A stretch of 64,000 nt of DNA, taken from positions 310,001 through 374,000 of the forward strand of contig NZ_CP094242.1 of the NCBI RefSeq assembly GCF_022749515.1, in the 5' to 3' direction. Below the pieces are notes generated by a model. The model ran no database searches and had not been told where the DNA came from. It saw only the letters and a list, made by a program, of their open reading frames with translations. Shown here piece after piece: positions 46,858 to 55,061 of this stretch (within the stretch, counting starts at the first letter, position 1; each line of letters opens with the position of its first letter). A program made the position numbers and the translations under genes. Source of the stretch: Morococcus cerebrosus. Its GTDB lineage: Bacteria > Pseudomonadota > Gammaproteobacteria > Burkholderiales > Neisseriaceae.

Positions 46858-46893
46858 CAAAGGTCGTCTGAAAACTATTTTCAGACGACCTTT
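46858..46893 (+). terminator. Inverted DUS pair after purH
   Basis: AAAGGTCGTCTGAAAA and its inverse with almost no loop. The following 46894-47107 shows no gene. Confidence 0.75.
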
Positions 46894-47107
46894 GGTGCAA
46901 TTGCCATGACTCCTTAACCGCTTGGTGGTAAACGAAATCGAATCGGAACCTTTGCCCATTCAAGCCCGAACCCGCTACTCTTCCGCTTCCCATGACGGCC
47001 ATGCCTGATGCAACAATGCGTAGGCAATCAGGCTGCCCGGTTATCCGCATATTTCAGAAATCAAACAAACTGCCCACCTTCCTCAAAGGAAATCAAGGAG
47101 ACCCACC

Positions 47108-47821
47108 ATGCCCAGCCGCACCGACCGCCTGCTCAAACTCTTGCAGCTTCTGCGTGCCAGCCGCCATCCGAAAAGTGCGCGGCTGCTGGCGCAGGAGTTG
47201 GGTATCAGCGTGCGTTCGGTGTATCGCGACATCGACACACTGCGCGGGCAGGGCGCGGTGATTGGCGGGGAGGCGGGCGTGGGCTTTGTGTTGCAGCAGG
47301 ACTGCAATCTGCCGCCGCTGATGTTTAGCGAAAACGAGCTGGAGGCATTGATGTTGGGTATGCGTTGGGCGGCGGCGCATGCCGATGGCGAAATGGCGGA
47401 GGCGGCGCGTTCGGTGTTGGGTAAAGTGCACGCAGTGCTGCCCGCGCGCTTGGCGGAGCAGGCAGAAGCCCATGCGGTGTATCCGATTAACTGCGCGACG
47501 ACGTTCGGACACGACGAAGAACACGTTCTGGCGCAGGTGCGGCAGGCTTTGCGGCAGGAGCAGATACTCAGTTTCAGCTACACCGATGTGCAAGGGCAGG
47601 CCAGCCGACGCACGGTGTGGCCGGTGGCGTTGGGCTATTGGGACAACGTGCGGCTTCTGGCGGCTTGGTGCACCTTGCGACAGGCATTCCGCCATTTCCG
47701 TTGCGACCGCATCGCGCAGATTCAAACCGGCGCAGCCTATCCCATGCCGCACCGCCTGCTGCTGCAACGCTGGCGGCAGCAGGAAGGGCTGGATTTGAGC
47801 GCGTTTGATTTGAGCCGCTAG
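47108..47821 (+). CDS. WYL-domain transcriptional regulator (YafY type)
   Basis: 237 residues. N-terminal winged helix HTH_11 (ARLLAQELGISVRSVYRDIDTLRGQGAVI) followed by a WYL domain (about 135-215; LSFSYTDVQGQASRRTVWPVALGYWDNVRLLAAWC). WYL domains sense nucleotides or other ligands. The gene lies 118 bases upstream of the GST gene, which it may control. Uptake sequences around this cassette are of a foreign dialect. Confidence 0.87.
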   Translation: MPSRTDRLLKLLQLLRASRHPKSARLLAQELGISVRSVYRDIDTLRGQGAVIGGEAGVGFVLQQDCNLPPLMFSENELEALMLGMRWAAAHADGEMAEAARSVLGKVHAVLPARLAEQAEAHAVYPINCATTFGHDEEHVLAQVRQALRQEQILSFSYTDVQGQASRRTVWPVALGYWDNVRLLAAWCTLRQAFRHFRCDRIAQIQTGAAYPMPHRLLLQRWRQQEGLDLSAFDLSR

Positions 47822-47890
47822 CGCGATGCGGTTTGACCAAGACCATGCTGCTGACAGAAACTGACACAGCCATGAGGTATCCTTACTGGG

Positions 47891-47904
47891 TTTCAGACAG
47901 CCTG
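47891..47904 (-). other. Variant uptake sequence upstream of the GST gene
   Basis: TTTCAGACAGCCTG, inverse of CAGGCTGTCTGAAA; it differs by one base from AG-DUS (AGGCCGTCTGAA) and from the Simonsiella form, not from the mucosa form used elsewhere. Confidence 0.55.
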
Positions 47905-47939
47905 CAAACACCTCACCCACAATTGGACAAGGAAACATC

Positions 47940-48533
47940 ATGAGCAAAATCACCCTCTATACTGCAAATCCTTCACGCGGCACCAATGTACGCTGGATGC
48001 TGGCCGAATGCGGCGCGGATTACGACACCGTGGTGCTGGATTACCCGCAGCTCAAAGAGGCGGACTATTTAGCCATCAACCCGATGGGCAAAGTACCCGC
48101 TATCAAACATGCTGGGCAAGTGATTACCGAGTTGCCCGCCATCCTCACCTATCTGGCCGAACTTTTCCCCGAAAAACGGCTGATCCCGGCTGCTGGCACG
48201 CCGGAGCGCGGGCAATACTACCGCTGGCTGTCGTTTGGTTCTCAGCTCGAATACGCCATTCTCGACCGCTGGCGTCAAGTGCCGCAGAGCGAGGAATGGC
48301 GCCGTTCCCTCGGCTACGGCGATTTCGATACCGCGCTGCATACCCTGCAAACCCTGCTGGCCGACGGCCGCGAATACGCCGTGGGACAACATTTCAGCGC
48401 GCTCGATATATACCTGACCGCCCTCTTGGCTTGGGGTATGTTCCGCGCCCAAGTGTTGCCAAACGTTGAGCCGTTTGCAAGCTATATGCAGCGCCATCTG
48501 CAGCGGCCGGCAGCGCAGGTTCTTAAGAAATAG
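47940..48533 (+). CDS. Glutathione S-transferase family protein
   Basis: 197 residues. The N-terminal thioredoxin-like domain starts ITLYTANPSRGTNVRWML with INPMGKVPAIKH (cis-Pro) and ITELPAILTYLAE (Ser/Glu that hold the glutathione gamma-glutamyl group). The C-terminal domain is all helical. Likely acts in detoxification or stress. It follows the WYL regulator and is followed by a Kingella-type uptake sequence pair. Confidence 0.88.
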   Translation: MSKITLYTANPSRGTNVRWMLAECGADYDTVVLDYPQLKEADYLAINPMGKVPAIKHAGQVITELPAILTYLAELFPEKRLIPAAGTPERGQYYRWLSFGSQLEYAILDRWRQVPQSEEWRRSLGYGDFDTALHTLQTLLADGREYAVGQHFSALDIYLTALLAWGMFRAQVLPNVEPFASYMQRHLQRPAAQVLKK

Positions 48534-48550
48534 GGGTGTTGGCACAAAAA

Positions 48551-48577
48551 AGGCAGCCTGAAAGTTTCAGGCTGCCT
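48551..48577. terminator. Inverted AG-kingDUS pair after the GST gene
   Basis: AGGCAGCCTGAA (48551-48562) and its exact inverse (48566-48577) form a hairpin. This is the Kingella dialect of the uptake sequence. Confidence 0.85.
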
Positions 48578-48723
48578 GAGGCCTTTGCAAAATCCTCATC
48601 TTTGGCACATTTCTTCGCCATGCGCTTCTCGAACGCTTGAAAATATTTCAATATTATCCGTGCTCTCTGTGATGCTCTATGGCTTTGAACTGTATTTAAA
48701 TCTGAGGTTTTGCAAAGGCCTCA
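48577..48723. repeat. Small inverted-repeat element (MITE) with IS5-type ends
   Basis: 147 bases with terminal repeats TGAGGCCTTTGCAAAA (about 21 bases with one mismatch or gap). The GCCTTTGCAAAA end resembles IS5-family ends in Neisseria. It encodes nothing, so it would move only with help in trans. Confidence 0.75.
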
Positions 48724-48746
48724 GCCTTTTCGTTTTGTCGAATATT

Positions 48747-48853
48747 TATAGTGGATTAAAATAAAAATGATACAAGGCGGCAACGCCCGCCGTGTACGGG
48801 TAGTACATAAGGGCGTTGGCAACGCCGTATCATTGCAATTTTAATCCACTATA
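48747..48853. repeat. Correia-type element with a different interior
   Basis: 107 bases with the same TATAGTGGATTAAA termini as Correia elements, but the inside (ATGATACAAGGCGGC ... AACGCCGTATCAT) differs from the other copies in this window. It abuts the truncated element that follows. Confidence 0.8.
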
Positions 48854-48907
48854 CTGTACTGCCTGCGGCTTCGTCTCCTTGTCCTGATTTAAATTTAATC
48901 CACTATA
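48852..48907. repeat. Truncated Correia element
   Basis: Only the right half of a 107-base element (CTGTACTGCCTGCGGC ... TTTAATCCACTATA) remains. Its left half ends where the preceding element begins. Confidence 0.82.
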
Positions 48908-48986
48908 AGATGTAAAGCGGGGATGACTGGAAGGGTACTCTTGATTTGAATGTACCGAATGTACGGATAGACGGGTAATGCCCTGT

Positions 48987-49781
48987 TTATTGGTTCTCCC
49001 GTATCCATTTTTCCCAACGTTCGAACAGGGCGGGTTGCAGGGCGGCGATGACGGAGCGTTTGAAAACGTGTTCGCCGCTCCAGAAGTCGTCGCCTTCCAA
49101 AGTGGACAGGTTGCCGCCTGCTTCTTCGAAAATCAACGCGCCGGCGGCGTAGTCCCACAGTTTTTGCCCACCGTGGACGTAAACGTCGTAGCGTCCGCTG
49201 GCGAGGTAGCACCAGTCGAGCGTGCTGCTGCCCATGCTGCGGATGGTGCCGAAGGGGGCGAGCGTGCTCATGCGGCTGGTGAGTTTGCCGGAGCGCAGGT
49301 ATTTGATTTCGACGCCTGCGATGGCTTCGCTGAGTTTTTTGTCGACGGTGCGCAGGGGCAGTGGTGTGCCGTTGAGGTATGCGCCTTTGCCGTGTTCGGC
49401 GTAGAAACATTCGCCGCTGACGGGGTTGTAGATGATGCCGAGTTCGGCGCGGCCGTTTTTGACGAAGGCGACGGAAACGGCGAAATGGGGCAGTCCGTTG
49501 ACGAAGTTGTTGGTGCCGTCTATGGGGTCGACGACCCACAGCCCGTCGGTATGCGCGTGTAGTTTCCAGAGGGTGGTTTGTTCTTGTACGCTCATTTCTT
49601 CGCCGAGCATGGGGCTGTCGATCAACAAGGGCAGGGCGGCGGCGAAGGCGGTTTGGGCGGCAAGGTCGGCTTCGCTGAGCATGGAGCCGTCTTCTTTGCG
49701 GTGCGACGGGGTATTCAGGAAGCGCGGCATGACTTCGGTTTGCGCGATGTGCCGGACGACTTTTTGCAATCGGTGTAACAC
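48987..49781 (-). CDS. suhB: Inositol monophosphatase family protein SuhB
   Basis: 264 residues. The metal-binding motifs are present: GEEMS near residue 71, WVVDPIDGTNNFVNGLPHF near 87-105 and LWDYAAGALIFEEAGG near 209. It removes phosphate from inositol-1-phosphate and, in E. coli, joins the Nus complex in rRNA transcription. I chose the GTG start because AAGGAC lies five bases before it and a promoter (see 49797) occupies the sequence upstream; an ATG 26 codons earlier would sit in the promoter. Confidence 0.9.
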   Translation of the reverse strand: MLHRLQKVVRHIAQTEVMPRFLNTPSHRKEDGSMLSEADLAAQTAFAAALPLLIDSPMLGEEMSVQEQTTLWKLHAHTDGLWVVDPIDGTNNFVNGLPHFAVSVAFVKNGRAELGIIYNPVSGECFYAEHGKGAYLNGTPLPLRTVDKKLSEAIAGVEIKYLRSGKLTSRMSTLAPFGTIRSMGSSTLDWCYLASGRYDVYVHGGQKLWDYAAGALIFEEAGGNLSTLEGDDFWSGEHVFKRSVIAALQPALFERWEKWIRENQ

Positions 49782-49796
49782 TTTTTGTCCTTGTTT

Positions 49797-49824
49797 TTGC
49801 GGTTGGGGTGCGAAATCGTATAAT
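49797..49824 (+). promoter_or_regulatory. Promoter of rsmE, overlapping a divergent suhB promoter
   Basis: TTGCGG (49797-49802), 16-base spacer, TATAAT (49819-49824), 33 bases before the rsmE ATG. A second TATAAT lies on the minus strand just beyond it (inverse ATTATA), for suhB. Confidence 0.55.
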
Positions 49825-49857
49825 CGCGTTATTATATCCGTTTTCACTTGAAGAACC

Positions 49858-50583
49858 ATGTCCAGATTTTATCTGCCTGATGCTTTATATGCGGGGCAAG
49901 TCGTTGAACTGCCTGATAATGTTGTGCGTCATTTAAATGTTTTGCGCGTGCGCTGCGGGGAGGAGGTCGTTTTGTTTAACGGCAACGGCAAGGCGTATCC
50001 CGCGCGTTTGGATGTTTTGGAGAAACGCCGCGCCTGTGCGGAAGTGTTGCGCGAGGAGGAGGCGGACAACGAATCGCCGCTGAAAATCACGCTGGTGCAG
50101 TCGGTATCGAGCGGCGAACGTATGGATTTTACTTTGCAGAAAAGTGTGGAGCTGGGCGTGATAGCAATTCAGCCGGTGATCAGCGAACGCTGCGTCGTGC
50201 GCCTGAGCGGCGAGCGGGCGGACAAGCGGGTGGCGCGCTGGCAGGAAATTGTGGTGTCTGCCTGCGAACAAAGCGGCAGGAATATCGTGCCGGAGGTGCG
50301 CCCGCTGCTGCCTTACCGCGAGGCTTTGAAACAGATGTCGTCTGAAACGACCAAGCTGTTGATGAGTTTGAACCGCGCCCAGAGTTTGCGTACCGTCAAG
50401 CCGTTTTCAGACGACCTGATTTTTATGGTCGGGCCGGAAGGCGGCTGGACGGACGAGGAGGAGCGGTTGGCGTTTGAGGCGGGATTCCAGTCGGTAACGC
50501 TGGGCAAGCGGGTGTTGCGGACGGAAACCGCTTCTCTGGCGGCGATTGCGGCGATGCAGACGCTTTGGGGGGATTTTGTGTAA
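49858..50583 (+). CDS. rsmE: 16S rRNA m3U1498 methyltransferase RsmE
   Basis: 241 residues. An N-terminal PUA-like domain (HLNVLRVRCGEEVVLFNG) precedes the SPOUT methyltransferase with its knot region near the C-terminus: FMVGPEGGWTDEEE and LGKRVLRTETASLAAIAA. It methylates U1498 in the ribosome decoding centre. Confidence 0.94.
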   Translation: MSRFYLPDALYAGQVVELPDNVVRHLNVLRVRCGEEVVLFNGNGKAYPARLDVLEKRRACAEVLREEEADNESPLKITLVQSVSSGERMDFTLQKSVELGVIAIQPVISERCVVRLSGERADKRVARWQEIVVSACEQSGRNIVPEVRPLLPYREALKQMSSETTKLLMSLNRAQSLRTVKPFSDDLIFMVGPEGGWTDEEERLAFEAGFQSVTLGKRVLRTETASLAAIAAMQTLWGDFV

Positions 50584-50716
50584 CCGAGGTCGTCTGAAAA
50601 CGGGATGGGAAGCGTAAATCCCTAGATGGTTTGAAAAGTAAATTTTATTGAAATCATATGCTTATATTTGTTTTTCAAGCCATTGCCCGCTTTACCTGTT
50701 TTACGCCTTCGCAGCG

Positions 50717-50746
50717 TTGGGCAATTCATCCGTTTTCGCTTACAAT
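50717..50746 (+). promoter_or_regulatory. Putative promoter of fabH
   Basis: TTGGGC and TACAAT with an 18-base spacer, 36 bases before the fabH ATG. Confidence 0.45.
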
Positions 50747-50782
50747 AGCCGACTATCCGAATCAACGCTCAAAGGCCTTCAC

Positions 50783-51745
50783 ATGCAATACGCCAAAATT
50801 TTAGGTACCGGCAGCTATCTTCCCGCCAACCGCGTCAGCAACGACGATTTGGCGAAAAAAGTCGATACGTCCGACGAGTGGATTACCACCCGTACCGGCA
50901 TCAAGTTCCGTCATATTGCAGACGAAGGCGAAAAAACCAGCGACCTCGCCGCCGAAGCATCGCGCCGCGCGCTGGTTGCTGCTGGTGTCGCTGCCGATGA
51001 AATCGATTTGATTATCGTGGCGACTGCTACCCCAGATATGCAGTTCCCGTCCACCGCGACCATCGTTCAACAAAAACTCGGCATAGCAAACGGCTGCCCC
51101 GCATTTGACGTACAGGCAGTCTGCGCGGGCTTTATGTACGCCCTGTCCACCGCCAACGCCTACATCAAAAGCGGCATGGCGAAAAAGGCTTTGGTCATCG
51201 GCGCGGAAACGTTCAGCCGCATCGTGGATTGGAACGACCGCACGACCTGCGTTTTGTTTGGCGACGGCGCAGGCGCAGTAGTATTAGGCGCGTCCGACGA
51301 AGCGGGCATCATCCACAGCAAACTCAAAGCCGACGGCAACTACCTCGACCTGCTCAACGTACCCGGTCAAATCGCCAACGGACAAGTTTGCGGCTCGCCC
51401 TACATTACGATGGACGGGCCGGGCGTGTTCAAATTCGCAGTCAAAATGCTCGCAAAAATCGCCGACGAAGTCATCAGCGAAGCAGGTTATACCCCCGATC
51501 AAATCGACTGGCTCGTGCCGCACCAAGCCAATAAACGCATCATCGACTCCACCGCCAAACACTTGGGTCTGGACATGGAAAAAGTCATCCTGACCGTACA
51601 GGAACACGGCAACACATCCGCCGCGTCCATCCCGCTCGCGCTGGATGTCGGCATTCAAAACGGTCAAATCAAGCGCGGACAAAACCTGCTGCTCGAAGGC
51701 ATAGGCGGCGGCTTCGCATGGGGCGCGGTGCTGGTGAAATACTGA
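50783..51745 (+). CDS. fabH: Beta-ketoacyl-ACP synthase III
   Basis: 320 residues. The Cys-His-Asn triad is C114 ([12 protein letters not shown]), H247 (VPHQANKRI) and N277 (HGNTSAAS). It condenses acetyl-CoA with malonyl-ACP to start fatty acid synthesis. Earlier in-frame codons back to 50648 cover the promoter and are not translated. It is not linked to plsX here. Confidence 0.96.
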   Translation: MQYAKILGTGSYLPANRVSNDDLAKKVDTSDEWITTRTGIKFRHIADEGEKTSDLAAEASRRALVAAGVAADEIDLIIVATATPDMQFPSTATIVQQKLGIANGCPAFDVQAVCAGFMYALSTANAYIKSGMAKKALVIGAETFSRIVDWNDRTTCVLFGDGAGAVVLGASDEAGIIHSKLKADGNYLDLLNVPGQIANGQVCGSPYITMDGPGVFKFAVKMLAKIADEVISEAGYTPDQIDWLVPHQANKRIIDSTAKHLGLDMEKVILTVQEHGNTSAASIPLALDVGIQNGQIKRGQNLLLEGIGGGFAWGAVLVKY

Positions 51746-51765
51746 TTTTTTGTTTGTTTCAAACT

Positions 51766-51872
51766 TATAGTGGATTAAATTTAAACCAGTACGGCGTTGC
51801 CTCGCCTTGCCGTATTATTTGTACTGTCTGCGGCTTCGTCGCCTTGTCCTGATTTAAATTTAATCCACTATA
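51766..51872. repeat. Correia (NEMIS) element, 107-base form
   Basis: TATAGTGGATTAAA and inverse at the ends, 20 bases past the fabH stop and just before a DUS pair. Confidence 0.94.
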
Positions 51873-51873
51873 G

Positions 51874-51919
51874 AAGGTCGTCTGAAACTGCGCCGGTGCG
51901 GTTTCAGACGACTTTTTTG
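51874..51919 (+). terminator. Inverted DUS pair after fabH
   Basis: AAGGTCGTCTGAAAC and its inverse followed by TTTTTT. Confidence 0.7.
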
Positions 51920-51966
51920 ATGGATGCGTGTCCGTATAGTGAATTCAAGCAGGGGTTATCCATGTC

Positions 51967-52856
51967 GTTATTTGTAGGAAAACGTTGCGTTGTTTACGCC
52001 ACAGGTTGAGAAAAATAAGCCTGCAAGACCTCAAACGGCGTATCGCCGTTCAATCTGCGGTGCGGCTTCACAGTGTTATAGAAATTAACAAAGCGGCACA
52101 ACTCCTTTCGCCGATGTTCCAGACTCTCAAACGACTGTTTCTCATGCCACATCTCCATCAGGGTACGGATAACCCGCTCCGCCTTACCGTTGGTCTGCGG
52201 ACGGGCAACCCGAGTAAACTTTTGACCAATCCCGTTCTCATAACAGGCTACACCGAAAGCATGGTTGGCCGAGCCTTTGTATTCCGTACCGTTGTCGGAG
52301 TAAACGCACTCAATCAGGTATGGGCAGGGATCAATCAGGTGTTCGGTCAGAAACTTGGCGGCACTGTCTGCGGTTTTGTCCGGCAAAATGGCGGCGTATA
52401 GCTCCCTAGAGAAATCGTCGATGGCGACAAACAGGTAATCCCGCTTATCGGTGGCTTTCTGCCCTTTGAGCAGCGGCAGCCGTTTGGTGTCGAGATGCAC
52501 CAGCTCTCCGGGGTAGGATTTATTGTAGCGTTTGGCCTGCTTTTTGAGTTTTTCCTGAATGCTGCGTTCTACCTTGGCCAGGCGTTTCATTCCGTACTTT
52601 GCCTGTTTGAAACGGTTGTTGGTACTGGTTTGCGGTTTGAGCAGCTTGGCCCTTGCGGCTTTAAGGGCGCGGTAAATGGTGACGCGGCTGACTTGGTAGC
52701 GGCGTGCCAGGGAGGTGACGCTTTCCTTCCCCTGCGTGTAGGCCAGCCAAATGGCTTGTCGGTGGTGCGGGGTGAGGCGGGTGTTTTTGTGCATGTTCAT
52801 GTTTCAGTATTCTCCTGGAAATACTGTAAACAACGCTACTAGTTTCTACAAATAAC
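51967..52856 (-). mobile_element. IS481-type insertion sequence
   Basis: About 890 bases around one transposase. The ends share GTTATTTGTAG at the tips and GCGTTGTTTAC further in, in inverse orientation, with mismatches between. Exact end positions are uncertain by a few bases, and no target duplication was identified. Confidence 0.72.
51994..52800 (-). CDS. IS481-family transposase
   Basis: 268 residues. N-terminal helix-turn-helix (VTSLARRYQVSRVTIYRALK) and an rve integrase core with DDE residues in LVHLDTKRLP, CVYSDNGTEY and TNGKAERVIRTL. The frame is intact. Confidence 0.9.
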   Translation of the reverse strand: MNMHKNTRLTPHHRQAIWLAYTQGKESVTSLARRYQVSRVTIYRALKAARAKLLKPQTSTNNRFKQAKYGMKRLAKVERSIQEKLKKQAKRYNKSYPGELVHLDTKRLPLLKGQKATDKRDYLFVAIDDFSRELYAAILPDKTADSAAKFLTEHLIDPCPYLIECVYSDNGTEYKGSANHAFGVACYENGIGQKFTRVARPQTNGKAERVIRTLMEMWHEKQSFESLEHRRKELCRFVNFYNTVKPHRRLNGDTPFEVLQAYFSQPVA

Positions 52857-52957
52857 TTCTCTGATTTCTTCCACTTTTTTCTCAATATCAAAAAGGTTTT
52901 AGTCAATTGAAAATTCTTTAGCACATTTTTATGCGTCAAATTTCATTAACAGACTAT

Positions 52958-52977
52958 TTTTGCAAAGGTCTCAGACT
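52958..52977. repeat. Solo IS5-type terminal repeat
   Basis: TTTTTGCAAAGGTCTCAG matches the ends of the MITE at 48577-48723 but has no partner nearby. The stretch 52857-53240 otherwise holds no gene; one diverged DUS pair is at 53027-53074. Confidence 0.5.
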
Positions 52978-53240
52978 ATGAATTAGGTTTTCACTATATG
53001 ATATAAAGTAGTAATGTGAAAATTGGAGGTCGTCTGAAAAGAGGTAGGGGGCAGTTTGCTTTTTCAGATAACCTTTATGATTTTGGACTTTTAATTTGCT
53101 GTTTTTATTCTTCTCTATGTTTATGAAAACGTGAGGCAAATAGTTGCTTTAATTTTATATTGTACTAGGGAGTTAAACTGCCACAATATTTGTGCGGGCA
53201 TGATTGCAGCAGTCAGGGAACGGAAGTAGCTGTATCTGAG

Positions 53241-54080
53241 AACGTGTTCATTGTCTCAGCCTCTGCTGTAAACTATCGGCATGAACAGAAAAACCTACCC
53301 AAGCGATATCAGTCGCGAGCAATTTGCGCCTCTCCTTCCCCTGCTGGAAAGTGCCCGTAAACGCACAGCGCCACGCCAGGTGGACTTGTACGATGTCTTT
53401 TGTGCCATTCTCTACCTGCAACGCACTGGCTGCTCCTGGCGCGCTTTGCCGGGCGACTTCCCCAAATGGCGCACCGTGCATTCCTACTTCCAGAGATGGA
53501 CCGAACCACGCGAGAGTGGCATCAGCATCCTTGAGGAAGCATTAAAAAAATCAGGTAGTTGCGGAGCACCGCAAGCAGGGGCGCCATGAAGCAACTACTT
53601 TCCTGATTATTGATGCGCAGAGTGTGAAGAACACGGATACCGCCATGGAAAAAGGCTACGATGCGGGCAAGAAGGTTAGCGGTATCAAGCGACATATAGC
53701 GGTTGACACGCAAGGTTTGCCGCATGCCCTTGCGGTAACGACGGCGGATGTTACGGATAGAAAAGGCTGCCTGGTGGCATTGGAACGTGGGCGGGATAAT
53801 CTTGGTGCGATACAAAAAATCCTTGCTGACGGTGGTTACACGGGTAAGGCATTTGCTTCGTCGGTACAGGAGTTGATTGGTGCGGAGGTAGAGATTGCCA
53901 AACGAAACGAATTGCACCGTTTTGCAGTATTGCCGAAGCGATGGGTAGTAGAGCGCAGCTTTTCCTGGTTGGAAAAGAACAGGCGGCTTTGGAAAAACTG
54001 CGAGCGTAAGTTGAGTACCAGTCTGCAAATGGTAGCTTTGGCTTTCTTGGGAGTCCTGCTACGAAGACTATGAACACGCT
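53241..54080 (+). mobile_element. IS5-family insertion sequence with target duplication
   Basis: 840 bases. The ends are imperfect inverses (AACGTGTTCATTGTCT and AGCGTGTTCATAGTCT). CTGAG stands directly outside both ends (53236-53240, 54081-54085), which fits a five-base target duplication and a fairly recent insertion just after mogA. Confidence 0.78.
53281..54073 (+). CDS. IS5-family transposase made by -1 frameshift on an A7 run
   Basis: Frame one (53281-53589) holds the N-terminal DUF4096 domain with RTGCSWRALPGDFPKW. Frame two (C-terminal part with DDE residues) can be joined at the run of seven A near 53547: shifting back one base gives KNQVVAEHRKQGRHEATTF and then LIIDAQSVKNTDT, without a break. 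The fused protein would have about 264 residues. This mode is well known for this IS group. Confidence 0.82.
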
Positions 54081-54105
54081 CTGAGAATAAAAATATGGAA
54101 GGAGT

Positions 54106-54684
54106 TTATTTTTGTTTGGGGCGGAAGGCGGTGCAGATGGCGGTATCGGTTTCAATGAAATCACCACCGATTAAATCCACACAATAAGGAATAGCGCCGA
54201 ATAGGCCTGGTACGATGATGCTGCCATCTTCCGAGCGTACGCCGCCCAATGTTTCAGCAATGGCTTTCGGTCGGCCGGGGAGATTCACAATCAGGCTGTT
54301 GCCACGAACACCTGCTGTTTGGCGTGACAAAATGGCTGTGGGTACATAATGTAGGCTGATACGGCGCATTTGTTCGCCAAAACCGAGCAGTTCCTTGTCT
54401 AATACGGCTTGTGTGGCCTCGGGGGTGATGTCGCGTGGGGCAGGCCCTGTGCCGCCGGTGGTAAAAATCACATCGCAATGCTCTTCATCTGCCATATGGA
54501 TAAGCACGCTTTTGATTTCGTCTTGATCGTCAGGAATAAGGGCTTCTACATAACGGATCGGATTGAGGACGGCTTTGTCAAGCCAGCTTTTGAGTGCGGG
54601 AATTCCTTCATCGGCATATACGCCGCTGCTGGCGCGGTCACTGGTGGAAATTAGGCCGATAGTGATGGTAGGGAGTGTGTTCAT
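54106..54684 (-). CDS. mogA: Molybdopterin adenylyltransferase
   Basis: 192 residues. IGLISTSDRASSGVYADEG opens the MoCF fold; VIFTTGGTGPAPRDITPEAT is the signature; the C-terminal AIPYCVDLIGG is typical. MogA adenylates molybdopterin so MoeA can insert molybdenum. It lies downstream of narG on the same strand, after a 377-base gap with two types of uptake sequence. Confidence 0.93.
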   Translation of the reverse strand: MNTLPTITIGLISTSDRASSGVYADEGIPALKSWLDKAVLNPIRYVEALIPDDQDEIKSVLIHMADEEHCDVIFTTGGTGPAPRDITPEATQAVLDKELLGFGEQMRRISLHYVPTAILSRQTAGVRGNSLIVNLPGRPKAIAETLGGVRSEDGSIIVPGLFGAIPYCVDLIGGDFIETDTAICTAFRPKQK

Positions 54685-54688
54685 GATA

Positions 54689-54722
54689 ATAGCAGACTCA
54701 AAAGAATAGCAGACTCAAAAGA
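54689..54722. repeat. Two 17-base tandem repeats upstream of mogA
   Basis: ATAGCAGACTCAAAAGA occurs twice without a spacer, beginning five bases before the mogA start. It lies in the leader, so copy number changes could alter translation. Confidence 0.7.
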
Positions 54723-55002
54723 TAGAAAACTGCATTGTACCTGATTAGCTGTATTTGTTGTGGGTGTTGGCAATGTGCAAAATAGCAGGACTTAAAATAC
54801 AGACCTTCAGGTAAAGGCTAGTTTGAGAAGTTGTCTATAAAAATCATTTCTCTATAAATATACTCAATCTCAAATAGGATGATATTCTGTTTATCACCTC
54901 ATTATTTTTTGCTCAACAAGTAGTTATCTATGAATGAAATCTTGTGCATAAATTGCCTCAGCCGCTTTATTTCCTATTGACGGAGAATTTGATAATAAAA
55001 AA

Positions 55003-55033
55003 TGCCTGTCTGAAGTTTTCTTTCAGACAGGCA
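55003..55033. terminator. Inverted TG-wadDUS pair downstream of narG
   Basis: TGCCTGTCTGAA (55003-55014) and its exact inverse (55022-55033) form a hairpin with a seven-base loop. This is the N. wadsworthii/N. shayeganii dialect. A mucosa-type DUS follows at 55050-55062. Confidence 0.85.
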
Positions 55034-55061
55034 TTTCTCTTCACTAAGTTTTCAGACGACC

